Part shown: positions 28,024 to 36,491 of the stretch, one piece after another
Position numbering within the stretch: position 1 is the stretch's first letter
How the letters are laid out: the number at the start of each line of letters is the position of its first letter
From: Bacteriovoracaceae bacterium UBA4096
GTDB taxonomy: Bacteria > Bdellovibrionota > Bacteriovoracia > Bacteriovoracales > Bacteriovoracaceae
NCBI GenBank assembly: GCA_002381945.1
Contig: DFXY01000024.1
Location: 1-62,119 of the forward strand
Direction: 5' to 3'
Length of the DNA: 62,119 bases
Notes under the pieces: generated by a model
The model's database searches: none
Told to the model about the DNA's origin: nothing
The model's input: only the letters and a program-made list of their open reading frames with translations
Made by a program: the position numbers and the translations under genes

Positions 28024-28052
28024 AGGCCCCTTTTTGGGGCCTTTTTATTTTT
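28024..28052 (+). terminator. Intrinsic terminator of rplM-rpsI
   Basis: AGGCCCC (28024-28030) and GGGGCCT (28036-28042) form a perfect 7-bp stem with a T5 loop, followed by TTTTATTTTT. It lies 31 bases after rpsI and ends about 20 bases before the UvrA-like gene. Confidence 0.92.
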
Positions 28053-28072
28053 CTCGTGGCATCTTATTCCAC

Positions 28073-30712
28073 ATGGATAAGCACGACGTTGAGTTTATTG
28101 AGATTCGTGGGGCCAGGGTACATAACCTTAAAAACATTGATCTCAACATTCCCCTTAGAAAATTAGTTTGTTTTGCCGGACCCTCAGGTTCAGGTAAGAC
28201 CTCTTTGGCATTCCACACATTATTAACAGAATCTAAGCGCCGTTTTATCAATTCTTTTCCTAACTCGATGAAGTTTTTTACAGAGCGACCGGCAGCGGTG
28301 GATGTTGATCAGATTTTCCCAGTATTGCCGGTTTTTGGCTTGCCTCAAATAAATCCTGTGGTGGGCTCACGATCGGTAGTGGCCGATGTGATGAGGCTAA
28401 CTGACAGCTTACAGAATTTGTTTTTTAGTTTTTCAAAAGAGTTATGCCCTACTCATTCCCTTGAGCTTGAAATTCGTTCGGTGGCCGATCAATTAAGAGC
28501 GCAGGCACCTAAAAATGCCGATGGCATTTTTTATATTCTTTTGAGTCCAAGCGAATTTCAAAGGGTCAATGGCGAGGAGTTTCTACCTGCTAGATCTTAT
28601 TCTCAAAAACGTAAGACTGTAGAGGCCTTTAATCCCGAAGATGAGTTTTGGGAAATTCTGCGTTTTAAATGGGATAGTCTCTCCAATCTGGAAAAGCGCT
28701 GGAAAGAACTTAAGCTCGATCAGTATCATATCAACTTTTATCTCTGGGGCGGAGTGCTTAAGAAGCCGCAACTATTAAACTTTCATTTTGAAAAAGTTTG
28801 TCCTGAATGTGACTTTGAGTCTATTCCTGCTGTCACAGTGAGCGCCTTTTCGCCTTATAGTGCACTTGGAGCATGTCCCAATTGTAATGGGTATGGAGCA
28901 AGACTAATTTATGATGAAAAGAAAATCATCGACCGAGATATGACTATTCTTGAGGGAGGACTCAAGCTTCTCAATTATGGACCGTTTCAGGATGCCTATG
29001 AAGAACTTTTAAAGCTCTTAAAAAAGAATAAAGTTCCTCTGGATACACCGATTAAAAAACTCCCGAAAGATTTTTTTCAATTACTGGAAGAAGGGCAAGG
29101 TTCTTATCCTGGTTACAAAGAATTAAAGTTTTATCTTGAGAGTAAGAAATATAAACCATCGGTACGGATTTATATTCGTCATATGCAGCGGGAAGAACCC
29201 TGCTTGGTTTGTCATTCCTCGCGATTGAATAAAAATATTCATCACTATCAGGTCCAGCTTAGAAATGAAAATTGGGGGCTGGAAGAAATCATGGGACTCA
29301 CCGTAGAAGAAGCTTATCCGCTCTTCTGTGAAAAAAGGTCTCTCGCAACTTCTCATGAAAAAAGAATCTTTAACGACATCTGTGAAAAGTTAAAAATGGC
29401 GATGGATATGGGGCTTAACCATTTATCGTTATTGAGAAAAGCCAAGACGCTTTCGGCCGGTGAATATCAAAGGTTATTATTGATAAAATACCTCTCCTTC
29501 AAGGGAACCGATAGTTTGTTTGTCCTGGATGAACCTAGCGTTGGTCTCGCCCATAAAGAATTAGAAAAGCTTCTAGTAGGGTTACGACAGATTATTGAAC
29601 AGGGTAATACGGTAATCTTGATTGATCACTCCGAGCAAGTCCAGAAAGCCTCGGACCATTTAATTGTCATGGGGCCAGGCTCGGGAAAGTTGGGCGGTGA
29701 ACTTATTTATCAGGGCGAAGCCAAGGCTTATTTTAAAAATAAGGAAGAAGTCATCTGGGAGAAGAAAAAGACCATTGATAAAAATCCCTCTATGATAGAA
29801 GTTCTTCAGCCTGAAATCTTTGGGAAAAAATATCCTGATTTTAAAGTTCCGATTAATGCAATGACTTGGGTTACGGGAGCTTCTGGAACCGGTAAAACGG
29901 CCAATCTTATCAGAGTCATGGGAAACACAATCTATAAGAAGTTATATGGAGAATGGCTGGAGGAAGATGAGTTTTATGTTAAAGCTGTTAAAAACCCTGT
30001 CAAGTTTGATGATGTCCTGGTTATTTCAAGCGATCTGAATCGTTTTACCTCCCGCTCTAGTGTCGGCACCATCACTGAATTAGCTTCTGTTATCAGAAAG
30101 CATTTTTTAAAGCTTCCTGTCTCTAAAAGTATGAACTTAAAGGAAGGACATTTTTCATCCAACTCAGAATTGGGGATGTGTCCGCGCTGCGAAGGCAGGG
30201 GAAGTATTGTGATTGAAATGCAGTACCTGGAAGATATTGTTCTGGAGTGTGAAGACTGCAAAGGTCTGAAAATTAAGCCTCTTTATGCAAATATATCAGA
30301 TGGAAAGATGACGGTAGCCGAAGCTTATAATCTTCCTTTGAATCAGGTCCTTGATCGAATAATTCTTACACCAAAATTTCGACGAGTTTGGGAGTACCTT
30401 AAAATCCTGAATCTAGATTACCTCTCGCTTGATCGCGCACTTAATTCTCTTTCTGGAGGCGAGAAACAACGCGTGTTTCTGCTCTCTAAACTTTTAAAGA
30501 ATATTCAGAATTCCCTTTTGATTTTTGAGAATATCTCCTTTGGGCTATCTGAAAAGGAATTAAAACTACTGGGCATGTTTCTGGAGGATTTAATCCAGCT
30601 TAAAAACACGGTAGTGATCATTGATTCTTCCACCTGTTTTAAGCACCTTGCCTCCTGGAAGCTCCATTTTGATACTAAAAGCATTGATTTAATTCCTATG
30701 CCTAAAGCCTGA
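28073..30712 (+). CDS. UvrA paralogue with a degenerate second ATPase site
   Basis: UvrA-family tandem ABC ATPase of 879 residues (UvrA has about 940). Half 1 is intact: Walker A GPSGSGKT near 36, signature LSAGEYQR near 460, Walker B FVLDEPSVGL near 484, switch IDHSE. Half 2 has Walker A GASGTGKT near 602 and signature LSGGEKQR near 793, but Walker B reads LLIFENISFGL, so the Asp-Glu-Pro triplet is Glu-Asn-Ile, and the switch His is Ser (IIDSS). Zinc pairs CPEC/CPNC and CPRC/CEDC are present. It is probably not the main excision-repair UvrA but a class II or specialised paralogue. ATG 28073 is used because longer frames start inside the terminator. Confidence 0.85.
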   Translation: MDKHDVEFIEIRGARVHNLKNIDLNIPLRKLVCFAGPSGSGKTSLAFHTLLTESKRRFINSFPNSMKFFTERPAAVDVDQIFPVLPVFGLPQINPVVGSRSVVADVMRLTDSLQNLFFSFSKELCPTHSLELEIRSVADQLRAQAPKNADGIFYILLSPSEFQRVNGEEFLPARSYSQKRKTVEAFNPEDEFWEILRFKWDSLSNLEKRWKELKLDQYHINFYLWGGVLKKPQLLNFHFEKVCPECDFESIPAVTVSAFSPYSALGACPNCNGYGARLIYDEKKIIDRDMTILEGGLKLLNYGPFQDAYEELLKLLKKNKVPLDTPIKKLPKDFFQLLEEGQGSYPGYKELKFYLESKKYKPSVRIYIRHMQREEPCLVCHSSRLNKNIHHYQVQLRNENWGLEEIMGLTVEEAYPLFCEKRSLATSHEKRIFNDICEKLKMAMDMGLNHLSLLRKAKTLSAGEYQRLLLIKYLSFKGTDSLFVLDEPSVGLAHKELEKLLVGLRQIIEQGNTVILIDHSEQVQKASDHLIVMGPGSGKLGGELIYQGEAKAYFKNKEEVIWEKKKTIDKNPSMIEVLQPEIFGKKYPDFKVPINAMTWVTGASGTGKTANLIRVMGNTIYKKLYGEWLEEDEFYVKAVKNPVKFDDVLVISSDLNRFTSRSSVGTITELASVIRKHFLKLPVSKSMNLKEGHFSSNSELGMCPRCEGRGSIVIEMQYLEDIVLECEDCKGLKIKPLYANISDGKMTVAEAYNLPLNQVLDRIILTPKFRRVWEYLKILNLDYLSLDRALNSLSGGEKQRVFLLSKLLKNIQNSLLIFENISFGLSEKELKLLGMFLEDLIQLKNTVVIIDSSTCFKHLASWKLHFDTKSIDLIPMPKA

Positions 30713-30731
30713 GCAATAAATTCAAGTTCTC

Positions 30732-30777
30732 CCTCGCTTTAACCGACAAGAAAAGTAGGTTAAAGCGAGGAGTTTTT
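30732..30777 (+). terminator. Terminator hairpin overlapping the next gene's ribosome binding site
   Basis: CCTCGCTTTAACC (30732-30744) and GGTTAAAGCGAGG (30758-30770) form a perfect 13-bp stem, followed by AGTTTTTTG. It lies about 20 bases after the UvrA-like stop. The 3' arm supplies most of the GAGGAG Shine-Dalgarno site (30767-30772) of the GTG start at 30779, so the same hairpin may end one transcript and hide the start of the next. Confidence 0.8.
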
Positions 30778-30778
30778 T

Positions 30779-31495
30779 GTGTTCATCCGACTTCTATTTC
30801 TATTTTTGTCCCTCCCGGTAGGAGCGACTGTCTTTCAAATGCAGTCAGTTGATCAGCAGATTAAAGAAGCTGATGGCATTGTGATGGGACATTTCCTTCG
30901 CAGCAAAGTGATTAAGCTTGATGACGATACTGTTGCCACTCAAATGATCTTTAAGATGAATAAAGAGCATGGGATGCAATCTGACATGTTTGGAATGGAC
31001 GAGATTATTGTTCATTATCCCGGAGGCCAACTGGGCGACCTGAACGTGAAAATTGAAGGAGTCCCGCATTTTGTTACCGGTGAGAACGTAGTTCTGATGA
31101 TTAAAAGCGTGAAGGACAGGTACTGGGGAATGAATTTAGGTTTTGGAACTTTCCGGATCATTAACTATGGAAATGAGAAGATGATTGTGAACTCTCTTTT
31201 TCCAGAAGATATCCGGGTCAGCCAGGTGAAGTTGGATGATTTTGAAAGTCGTGTTAGGGCAATTAAGGGGTCCCGTCTTAAAGTGGTCATGGTCCCCGAA
31301 TACCATACTGAACCAGACGAGAATCCAGGACGTCTACCAGCTTCCGCTCCAGAGGGAAAAAACCGTGCTATTGCCTCAAAAATTGATCAAGAGGAAAATA
31401 GTGTAGGACCTGCCATTAGTAACTTCTGGTTGATCTTTCTACTGGCCATCCTCGGTGGAATCTTTCGCTTTGCGCGGCAGAAAGTAGCGAAATAA
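30779..31495 (+). CDS. Secreted or membrane-anchored protein of unknown function, next to a matrixin
   Basis: The 238-residue protein has a signal peptide (to about residue 16), a beta-rich domain and a C-terminal hydrophobic helix (NFWLIFLLAILGGIFRF, about 213-229) followed by basic residues. The domain has the pattern ADGIVMGHF, HYPGGQLGD, VEGVPHF-like (IEGVPHF), GENVVLMI and GFGTFRI. I recall this pattern from secreted proteins linked to proteases in Myxococcota, but I cannot name it. The start is GTG with GAGGAG upstream. It probably belongs with the next gene, 24 bases on. Confidence 0.72.
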   Translation: MFIRLLFLFLSLPVGATVFQMQSVDQQIKEADGIVMGHFLRSKVIKLDDDTVATQMIFKMNKEHGMQSDMFGMDEIIVHYPGGQLGDLNVKIEGVPHFVTGENVVLMIKSVKDRYWGMNLGFGTFRIINYGNEKMIVNSLFPEDIRVSQVKLDDFESRVRAIKGSRLKVVMVPEYHTEPDENPGRLPASAPEGKNRAIASKIDQEENSVGPAISNFWLIFLLAILGGIFRFARQKVAK

Positions 31496-31502
31496 TTAAA
31501 CT

Positions 31503-31522
31503 CATTTCAATGGATTGAAATG
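31503..31522 (+). promoter_or_regulatory. Perfect palindrome across the start codon of the matrixin gene
   Basis: CATTTCAAT (31503-31511) and ATTGAAATG (31514-31522) are perfect inverted copies separated by GG. The right arm contains the ATG at 31520. The 2-base spacer is too small for an RNA hairpin loop without opening base pairs, so a protein-binding DNA operator is as likely as an mRNA structure. Confidence 0.45.
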
Positions 31523-33253
31523 TATCTTGGCATCTGTTTAGTTTTGTTTTCATTTTTAAGCTGGGGTCATCAGACTTCATTAACTCCTTCAGGTAAGGAA
31601 TTATTCTGGTCTAATCCTACAGTTCCAATGGTTATTAAGACTAATACCTCGGATATGAGTTCATCCAAGGTTCAAACAATTATTCAAAATTCAATGAACC
31701 AGTGGAATCTCAGCTCATCTGCGAAAGTAAATTCAGTTTCTTCTTCCATCAATGAAATCAGATTTGTTTCTAATTACCCCTATGGCTCGGCCGTTCTGGG
31801 GGTAACTGAACTTAGTTATAATTCTTCTGGGGCCATCCAGAAAGCGATCATATCTTTAAATGACGATTACGATTTCCAGGAAACCGAGGGGCTATATCCC
31901 ACGGGCCAGGTCTTTTTAGGGGATGTTGTTACTCATGAATTAGGCCATCTCTTTGGGCTATCTCATTCAGAAGTCTTAAATTCTTCAATGTTTTATTCTT
32001 CTTTTTCAGGCCAAAGTACGGTCGCGTTTGATGATAAATCAGGCTTAAGGAAAAAGTATGACACAGATTTTGGAAGCATTACCGGGTATGTGCGAGGTGG
32101 AGATAATATTGGGGTATTAGGCGTGCACGTTCAGGCCATTTCAAGAACAACCGGCCAGGCCAGTGGGGTCATTTCGGATGAAAATGGTTTTTTTTCATTG
32201 GATGGTTTGGATCTTGAAGACACCTATTATCTTTATACAGCACCAATTAAAAATGCCAATTCATTACCGGGCTATTTTTCCAACTTTCAAACGGATTTTT
32301 GTCCTGCAAGTTATGTAGGATCTTTTTTTACAGGTTGTGGAAGTGAAAAGAGCGGCAAACCTTATGGATTGAATCTTTCTTACGCTCAACCTTCGATTGA
32401 TGTGGGGACAGTCACCATCAATTGCAGTTTAAGAGCTGATTCTGTTTATAATCAGGAAAAATTGCAAAGCTCTTTTACCCCCATTACAGTTTATGACTAC
32501 TCGGTCGATCAGAAATATGAAAAATCTTTTGTAGGTTGGTTTAGAAATAGCAGCCCAAGTGATTGGGTCAATCCTGGATGGTTTACTTCTTCCAATAATT
32601 GGTCAAAAACAGATCGTCTAAAAGTTGATTTGACTGGATTTAATGAATTATCAGGAACAATTAAGTTTTTAAAAGTTGCCCTGGTTTCATATCCGTTTGG
32701 TTCTCAACTTGAATATGAAATGTCAGTCAATATGAATGGAGCGACCATTAGTGATGCTGGCCGCGAAAGAGAATATTCGGAAACTACAGAAACTTATCAA
32801 ACTGACTTTAGTTCCTATCTTCAATTAAGCAGTAATAGTGCTATTAACAACTTTGAGGTTAACATTCACTCACGTGTGCTCTCTAGCTCTTATATTGCTC
32901 AAACATTTCCTTCCTTTAAACAATTTACTAGTGATCAATACCTTCCTTACCTATTAGTGGCATCTATTTGGGAGCTGACTCCTCAAGGACTCAGACCCTT
33001 AGTCGATAGTGGAGCTATTTTGTCAGACAATGCCAGCTGTCTCGATGCTCCTTTTACCTACCCTGTGGCACGGGCCCGCACGATTAGTGAATCATCATCT
33101 TCAGTCGAAGCTACTGCTGGGGGAGCGGCCTGTGGCACCATTGATCCTCCTGCAGGTGGACCAGGTGGTTCTTTGCCCCTTATGTTAACTGGTTTCCTTA
33201 TGGCGCTAGTTTCTTCCTCTCTCTTGAAATACCGTAAGAAATTTTTGTCTTAA
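31520..33253 (+). CDS. Secreted matrixin-type zinc metalloprotease with C-terminal anchor
   Basis: Predicted extracellular metzincin of 577 residues. After a signal peptide (to about residue 15) the protease domain carries THELGHLFGLSH, with zinc ligands His139, His143 and His149 and catalytic Glu140, and a Met-turn SSMF at Met157. A carboxypeptidase-regulatory-like beta domain follows (about 175-235: SITGYVRGGDN, GVHVQAISRTTG, DENGFFSLDGL), then a long beta-rich region. The C-terminus has a Cys motif (AACGTIDPPAGG), a hydrophobic helix and a KYRKK tail, like the tripartite CTERM sorting signals of Gram-negative bacteria. The substrate is unknown. Confidence 0.85.
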   Translation: MYLGICLVLFSFLSWGHQTSLTPSGKELFWSNPTVPMVIKTNTSDMSSSKVQTIIQNSMNQWNLSSSAKVNSVSSSINEIRFVSNYPYGSAVLGVTELSYNSSGAIQKAIISLNDDYDFQETEGLYPTGQVFLGDVVTHELGHLFGLSHSEVLNSSMFYSSFSGQSTVAFDDKSGLRKKYDTDFGSITGYVRGGDNIGVLGVHVQAISRTTGQASGVISDENGFFSLDGLDLEDTYYLYTAPIKNANSLPGYFSNFQTDFCPASYVGSFFTGCGSEKSGKPYGLNLSYAQPSIDVGTVTINCSLRADSVYNQEKLQSSFTPITVYDYSVDQKYEKSFVGWFRNSSPSDWVNPGWFTSSNNWSKTDRLKVDLTGFNELSGTIKFLKVALVSYPFGSQLEYEMSVNMNGATISDAGREREYSETTETYQTDFSSYLQLSSNSAINNFEVNIHSRVLSSSYIAQTFPSFKQFTSDQYLPYLLVASIWELTPQGLRPLVDSGAILSDNASCLDAPFTYPVARARTISESSSSVEATAGGAACGTIDPPAGGPGGSLPLMLTGFLMALVSSSLLKYRKKFLS

Positions 33254-33307
33254 CCCATCATTTTTATTAAAATAAAACGAATCTATTTCAATTACAGGAG
33301 TGCTTGA

Positions 33308-33775
33308 ATGAAGTTGAGTTTATTTTTGCTTTGCTTACTCGCAGTAACGCCCATTCTGGCACAAAATTTAATGGAAGAGCGCATTTGGAAAGTATCTCCC
33401 AGAAAGAAATCTATTTTTCTGGATTCGGGTGTTTTTCATTTGAACTCTAGCTTGAAGTCTTCCAATATCACTTCAGTCCGTAATTCCGCGGTTAATGGAC
33501 GTGGTTATGAAAGAGTCGTCATTGACTTCAATACATCTTCAGTTCCAAAACTTTATGGGCACATCACTGCCGATAAAAAGATCTCTGTCGATTTTTTTGA
33601 TACATCGATCATGACCAATCAACCCCAGCTAAAAAACTCTAAATTTGTGAAGTCGATTGATTTCATCAGTGTTGATGGGAAAACGATGACCATGGAGATG
33701 ACACTTAAAGGGAAATCAAGCTTTGATATATTCTATCTTGAAAATCCCGGCCGTTTAGTGATCGATATAAGATAA
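33308..33775 (+). CDS. Secreted AMIN-like domain protein
   Basis: A 155-residue protein with a signal peptide (about 18 residues, ending ILAQ) and one beta-rich domain. The domain has YERVVIDFN, KISVDFFDTSI, FVKSIDFISVDG, MTMEMTLKG and a closing NPGRLVIDI, the strand pattern of AMIN domains that target proteins such as PilQ and amidases to the periplasm or peptidoglycan. No catalytic domain is attached. ACAGGAG precedes the ATG. lon follows after 18 bases and may be co-transcribed. Confidence 0.75.
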   Translation: MKLSLFLLCLLAVTPILAQNLMEERIWKVSPRKKSIFLDSGVFHLNSSLKSSNITSVRNSAVNGRGYERVVIDFNTSSVPKLYGHITADKKISVDFFDTSIMTNQPQLKNSKFVKSIDFISVDGKTMTMEMTLKGKSSFDIFYLENPGRLVIDIR

Positions 33776-33793
33776 CCATAAGGAAAAAAACAT

Positions 33794-36370
33794 ATGTCTA
33801 AAAAAACTGCGAAAGCAAATACTGAATCACATTCGGTTGCTGAAGTACCTTCCGAGGTTGTCATCATTCCTATCGTGAATAGTCCCATTTTCCCGGGAAT
33901 GATTGCCCCAATCATTCTTTCTGAAGATAAATATACTCCTGAACTTGATAGTTATTTGAGCAAGAGTAATTACGTTGCTCTAAACTTGGTGAAGTTTAAG
34001 GACTTTGGAGAGTCCCAGGATGTTCTGCATGAGATGGATGAAGAGCAAGTTAGCTATGAAGATGACGATGATGACTATGTCTCAATGACATCCGCTTCTG
34101 ATTTAACCAGTAAAGGTATTACACCCAAAGATATCTACAAAGTGGGTGTTCTTTGTAAGGTCATTAAAAAATTAAAACTTCCTGATGGTTCAGTAAATTT
34201 ACTGGTTCATGGAATGAAGCGGTACCGTGCAGTTGAATATACAACCGACACCCCTTTGCTCATTGCTAAAACAGAAGTTTTTAATGATATCCATGAACCT
34301 GATGAAGAGCTTGATGCTTATACCCGTTCGGTTATTAATCAAGTTAAGAAGCTTTCAGAGATCAATCCTTACTTTAACGAAGAAATGAAGCTTGCGATGC
34401 TGAATTCCCCTTCACCGGGATCTCTAGCGGACTTAGTAGCATTCGCACTCTCTTTGGATGTGCCTGAAGCTCAGGATTTCCTTGAAACACTTATCGTAAA
34501 AAAACGTTTCGCGAAATTACTGGTTTACCTGAAACGCGAAAAAGATGTCGCTGATATTCAAAAGAAGATCACTGATGAAGTTAACGATAAAGTTAATAAA
34601 TATCAGCGTGAATATTTCTTACGTGAACAACTAAAAGTTATTCGTAATGAACTAGGCATGGATGAAGACGATAAGGCGAAAGATCTTAAAAAGATAAAAG
34701 AAGGTATTGAGGAAGCTCAGTTACCTGAAGAAGCCAAAAAAGCTGCACTCGAAGAGATGGAGCGCTTAGAATCTATTCCTGATTCATCACCTGAATATAA
34801 TGTCACTAGAACTTATCTTAACTGGATGGTTCAGCTTCCATGGAGCAAATCCACGGATGATAAGGTAGATATCGAAGCTGCTAAAAAGATTCTTGAAAAA
34901 GATCATTATGGTCTTGAGAAGCCTAAGGAACGAATTCTGGAATTTCTTGCAGTCAGAAAACTTAAGCCTGAATATGATGGCACAATCCTTTGCCTTGCAG
35001 GTCCTCCTGGTGTTGGTAAAACCTCACTGGGCCATTCGATCGCCCGGGCCTTGGGAAGAAAATTCTATCGTTTTTCTCTCGGTGGAATGAAGGATGAAGC
35101 TGAAATCAAAGGGCACAGAAGAACCTATGTTGGAGCTATGCCAGGAAAGCTTATTCAAGCGTTGAAGCGAGTGGAAGTTAATAATCCAGTTATCATGTTA
35201 GATGAGATTGATAAGATCGGGAAATCATATCAAGGTGATCCTGCTTCTGCTTTACTTGAAGTTCTTGATCCTGAACAAAATAAAACATTCATTGATAACT
35301 ATCTGGATGTTCCTTTTGATCTCTCAAAAGTTCTTTTCATTGCGACTGCTAACTATGTTGGAGAAATTCCTGAAGCCCTATTGGATCGTATGGAGCTGAT
35401 TGAACTTTCAGGTTACACCATTGAAGAAAAACTTTCGATTGCTACTAAATGGGTAATTCCTAAGCAATTAAAGAAGCACGGTTTAATGACCCGTGAATTT
35501 TCTTTGAGTGCAGCTGTCCTCAAAGCACTGGTTTCGGATTATGCCCGTGAACCAGGTGTACGAGTCATGGAACAGCTTATTGCTAAGCTCTGCCGTCGAG
35601 CAGCTCTTGAAAAGGTTTCTAACAAACGATTTAAAAAATATGCACCTAAAGAATCAGATCTTGAAAACGTGCTAGGCAGTAAACGTTTTGAAACGGATAA
35701 GGCCCAGAAGCCTCTCATGCCGGGAATTGTAACTGGCCTAGCTTGGACTTCTTTTGGAGGAGATATTCTTTTTGTGGAATCAATTCCACTTAAAGGCAAA
35801 GGCTTTAAGCTGACTGGTCAGCTTGGAGAAGTGATGGGAGAGTCTGCCAATCTTGCTTACAGTTATGTAAAACGCGTTCTTCAATCACAAATTGAAGAAG
35901 AGATGGTTAAGTCTAAAAAGATTACGAAAAAAGTTTCTAAAAAACCTGCTAAGAATATTCAGGCCGTTCCAACAACTTCCAATGTTCCTGCTCCTAATCC
36001 TGAAGAAGCGACTGACTTTCTTGCCACTCATGAAATACATCTGCACTTGCCGGCAGGTGCCACTCCTAAGGATGGACCTTCAGCAGGTATCACCATGGCC
36101 CTGGCACTTTATAGTCTGGCCACCCATCAGATGGTTCGGGGTGATATCGCTATGACAGGTGAGTTGAGTTTAACTGGGAAAGTTTTGCCGGTTGGTGGAA
36201 TAAAGGAAAAAGTTCTGGCCGCCAAACGGGCAGGAATTAAAGAGATCATTTTACCATGGCAAAATGAAAAGGATCTTAAGGAAGTGCCTGAACGTCACCG
36301 AAAAGGCTTGCGTTTTCATCCTGTAAAACATTTTGATGAAGTCCTTAAAATTGCACTTAAAAGAAAATAA
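33794..36370 (+). CDS. lon: ATP-dependent protease Lon
   Basis: Cytoplasmic AAA+ serine protease for damaged and regulatory proteins. The 858 residues contain an N-terminal substrate domain (VVIIPIVNSPIFPGM), Walker A GPPGVGKTS near residue 406, Walker B VIMLDEIDKIG near 465, and a protease domain with the Ser763-Lys806 dyad in KDGPSAG and GGIKEK. Two insertions are unusual: an acidic run EDDDDDY near residue 92 in the N domain, and a Lys/Pro/Ala-rich linker at about 705-742 just before the protease active site. E. coli Lon has 784 residues. A terminator follows directly. Confidence 0.96.
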   Translation: MSKKTAKANTESHSVAEVPSEVVIIPIVNSPIFPGMIAPIILSEDKYTPELDSYLSKSNYVALNLVKFKDFGESQDVLHEMDEEQVSYEDDDDDYVSMTSASDLTSKGITPKDIYKVGVLCKVIKKLKLPDGSVNLLVHGMKRYRAVEYTTDTPLLIAKTEVFNDIHEPDEELDAYTRSVINQVKKLSEINPYFNEEMKLAMLNSPSPGSLADLVAFALSLDVPEAQDFLETLIVKKRFAKLLVYLKREKDVADIQKKITDEVNDKVNKYQREYFLREQLKVIRNELGMDEDDKAKDLKKIKEGIEEAQLPEEAKKAALEEMERLESIPDSSPEYNVTRTYLNWMVQLPWSKSTDDKVDIEAAKKILEKDHYGLEKPKERILEFLAVRKLKPEYDGTILCLAGPPGVGKTSLGHSIARALGRKFYRFSLGGMKDEAEIKGHRRTYVGAMPGKLIQALKRVEVNNPVIMLDEIDKIGKSYQGDPASALLEVLDPEQNKTFIDNYLDVPFDLSKVLFIATANYVGEIPEALLDRMELIELSGYTIEEKLSIATKWVIPKQLKKHGLMTREFSLSAAVLKALVSDYAREPGVRVMEQLIAKLCRRAALEKVSNKRFKKYAPKESDLENVLGSKRFETDKAQKPLMPGIVTGLAWTSFGGDILFVESIPLKGKGFKLTGQLGEVMGESANLAYSYVKRVLQSQIEEEMVKSKKITKKVSKKPAKNIQAVPTTSNVPAPNPEEATDFLATHEIHLHLPAGATPKDGPSAGITMALALYSLATHQMVRGDIAMTGELSLTGKVLPVGGIKEKVLAAKRAGIKEIILPWQNEKDLKEVPERHRKGLRFHPVKHFDEVLKIALKRK

Positions 36371-36372
36371 AA

Positions 36373-36400
36373 GAAAGGGACCTTCGGGTCCCTTTCTTTT
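36373..36400 (+). terminator. Intrinsic terminator of lon
   Basis: GAAAGGGACC (36373-36382) and GGTCCCTTTC (36387-36396) form a perfect 10-bp stem with a stable C(TTCG)G tetraloop, followed by TTTT. It begins two bases after the lon stop. Confidence 0.92.
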
Positions 36401-36491
36401 GTCCTGCACTTATTGCCCGTATCGGCCATATCTCTCCTATCTATTATGATTAAAGAACGGGTATTTCCCGTTTTGATCCAAGGGTAGGGTT

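Noticed and set aside
28034..28072. Longer N-terminus for the UvrA-like protein
   Set aside because: The upstream TTG start lies inside the rpsI terminator stem and has no ribosome site.
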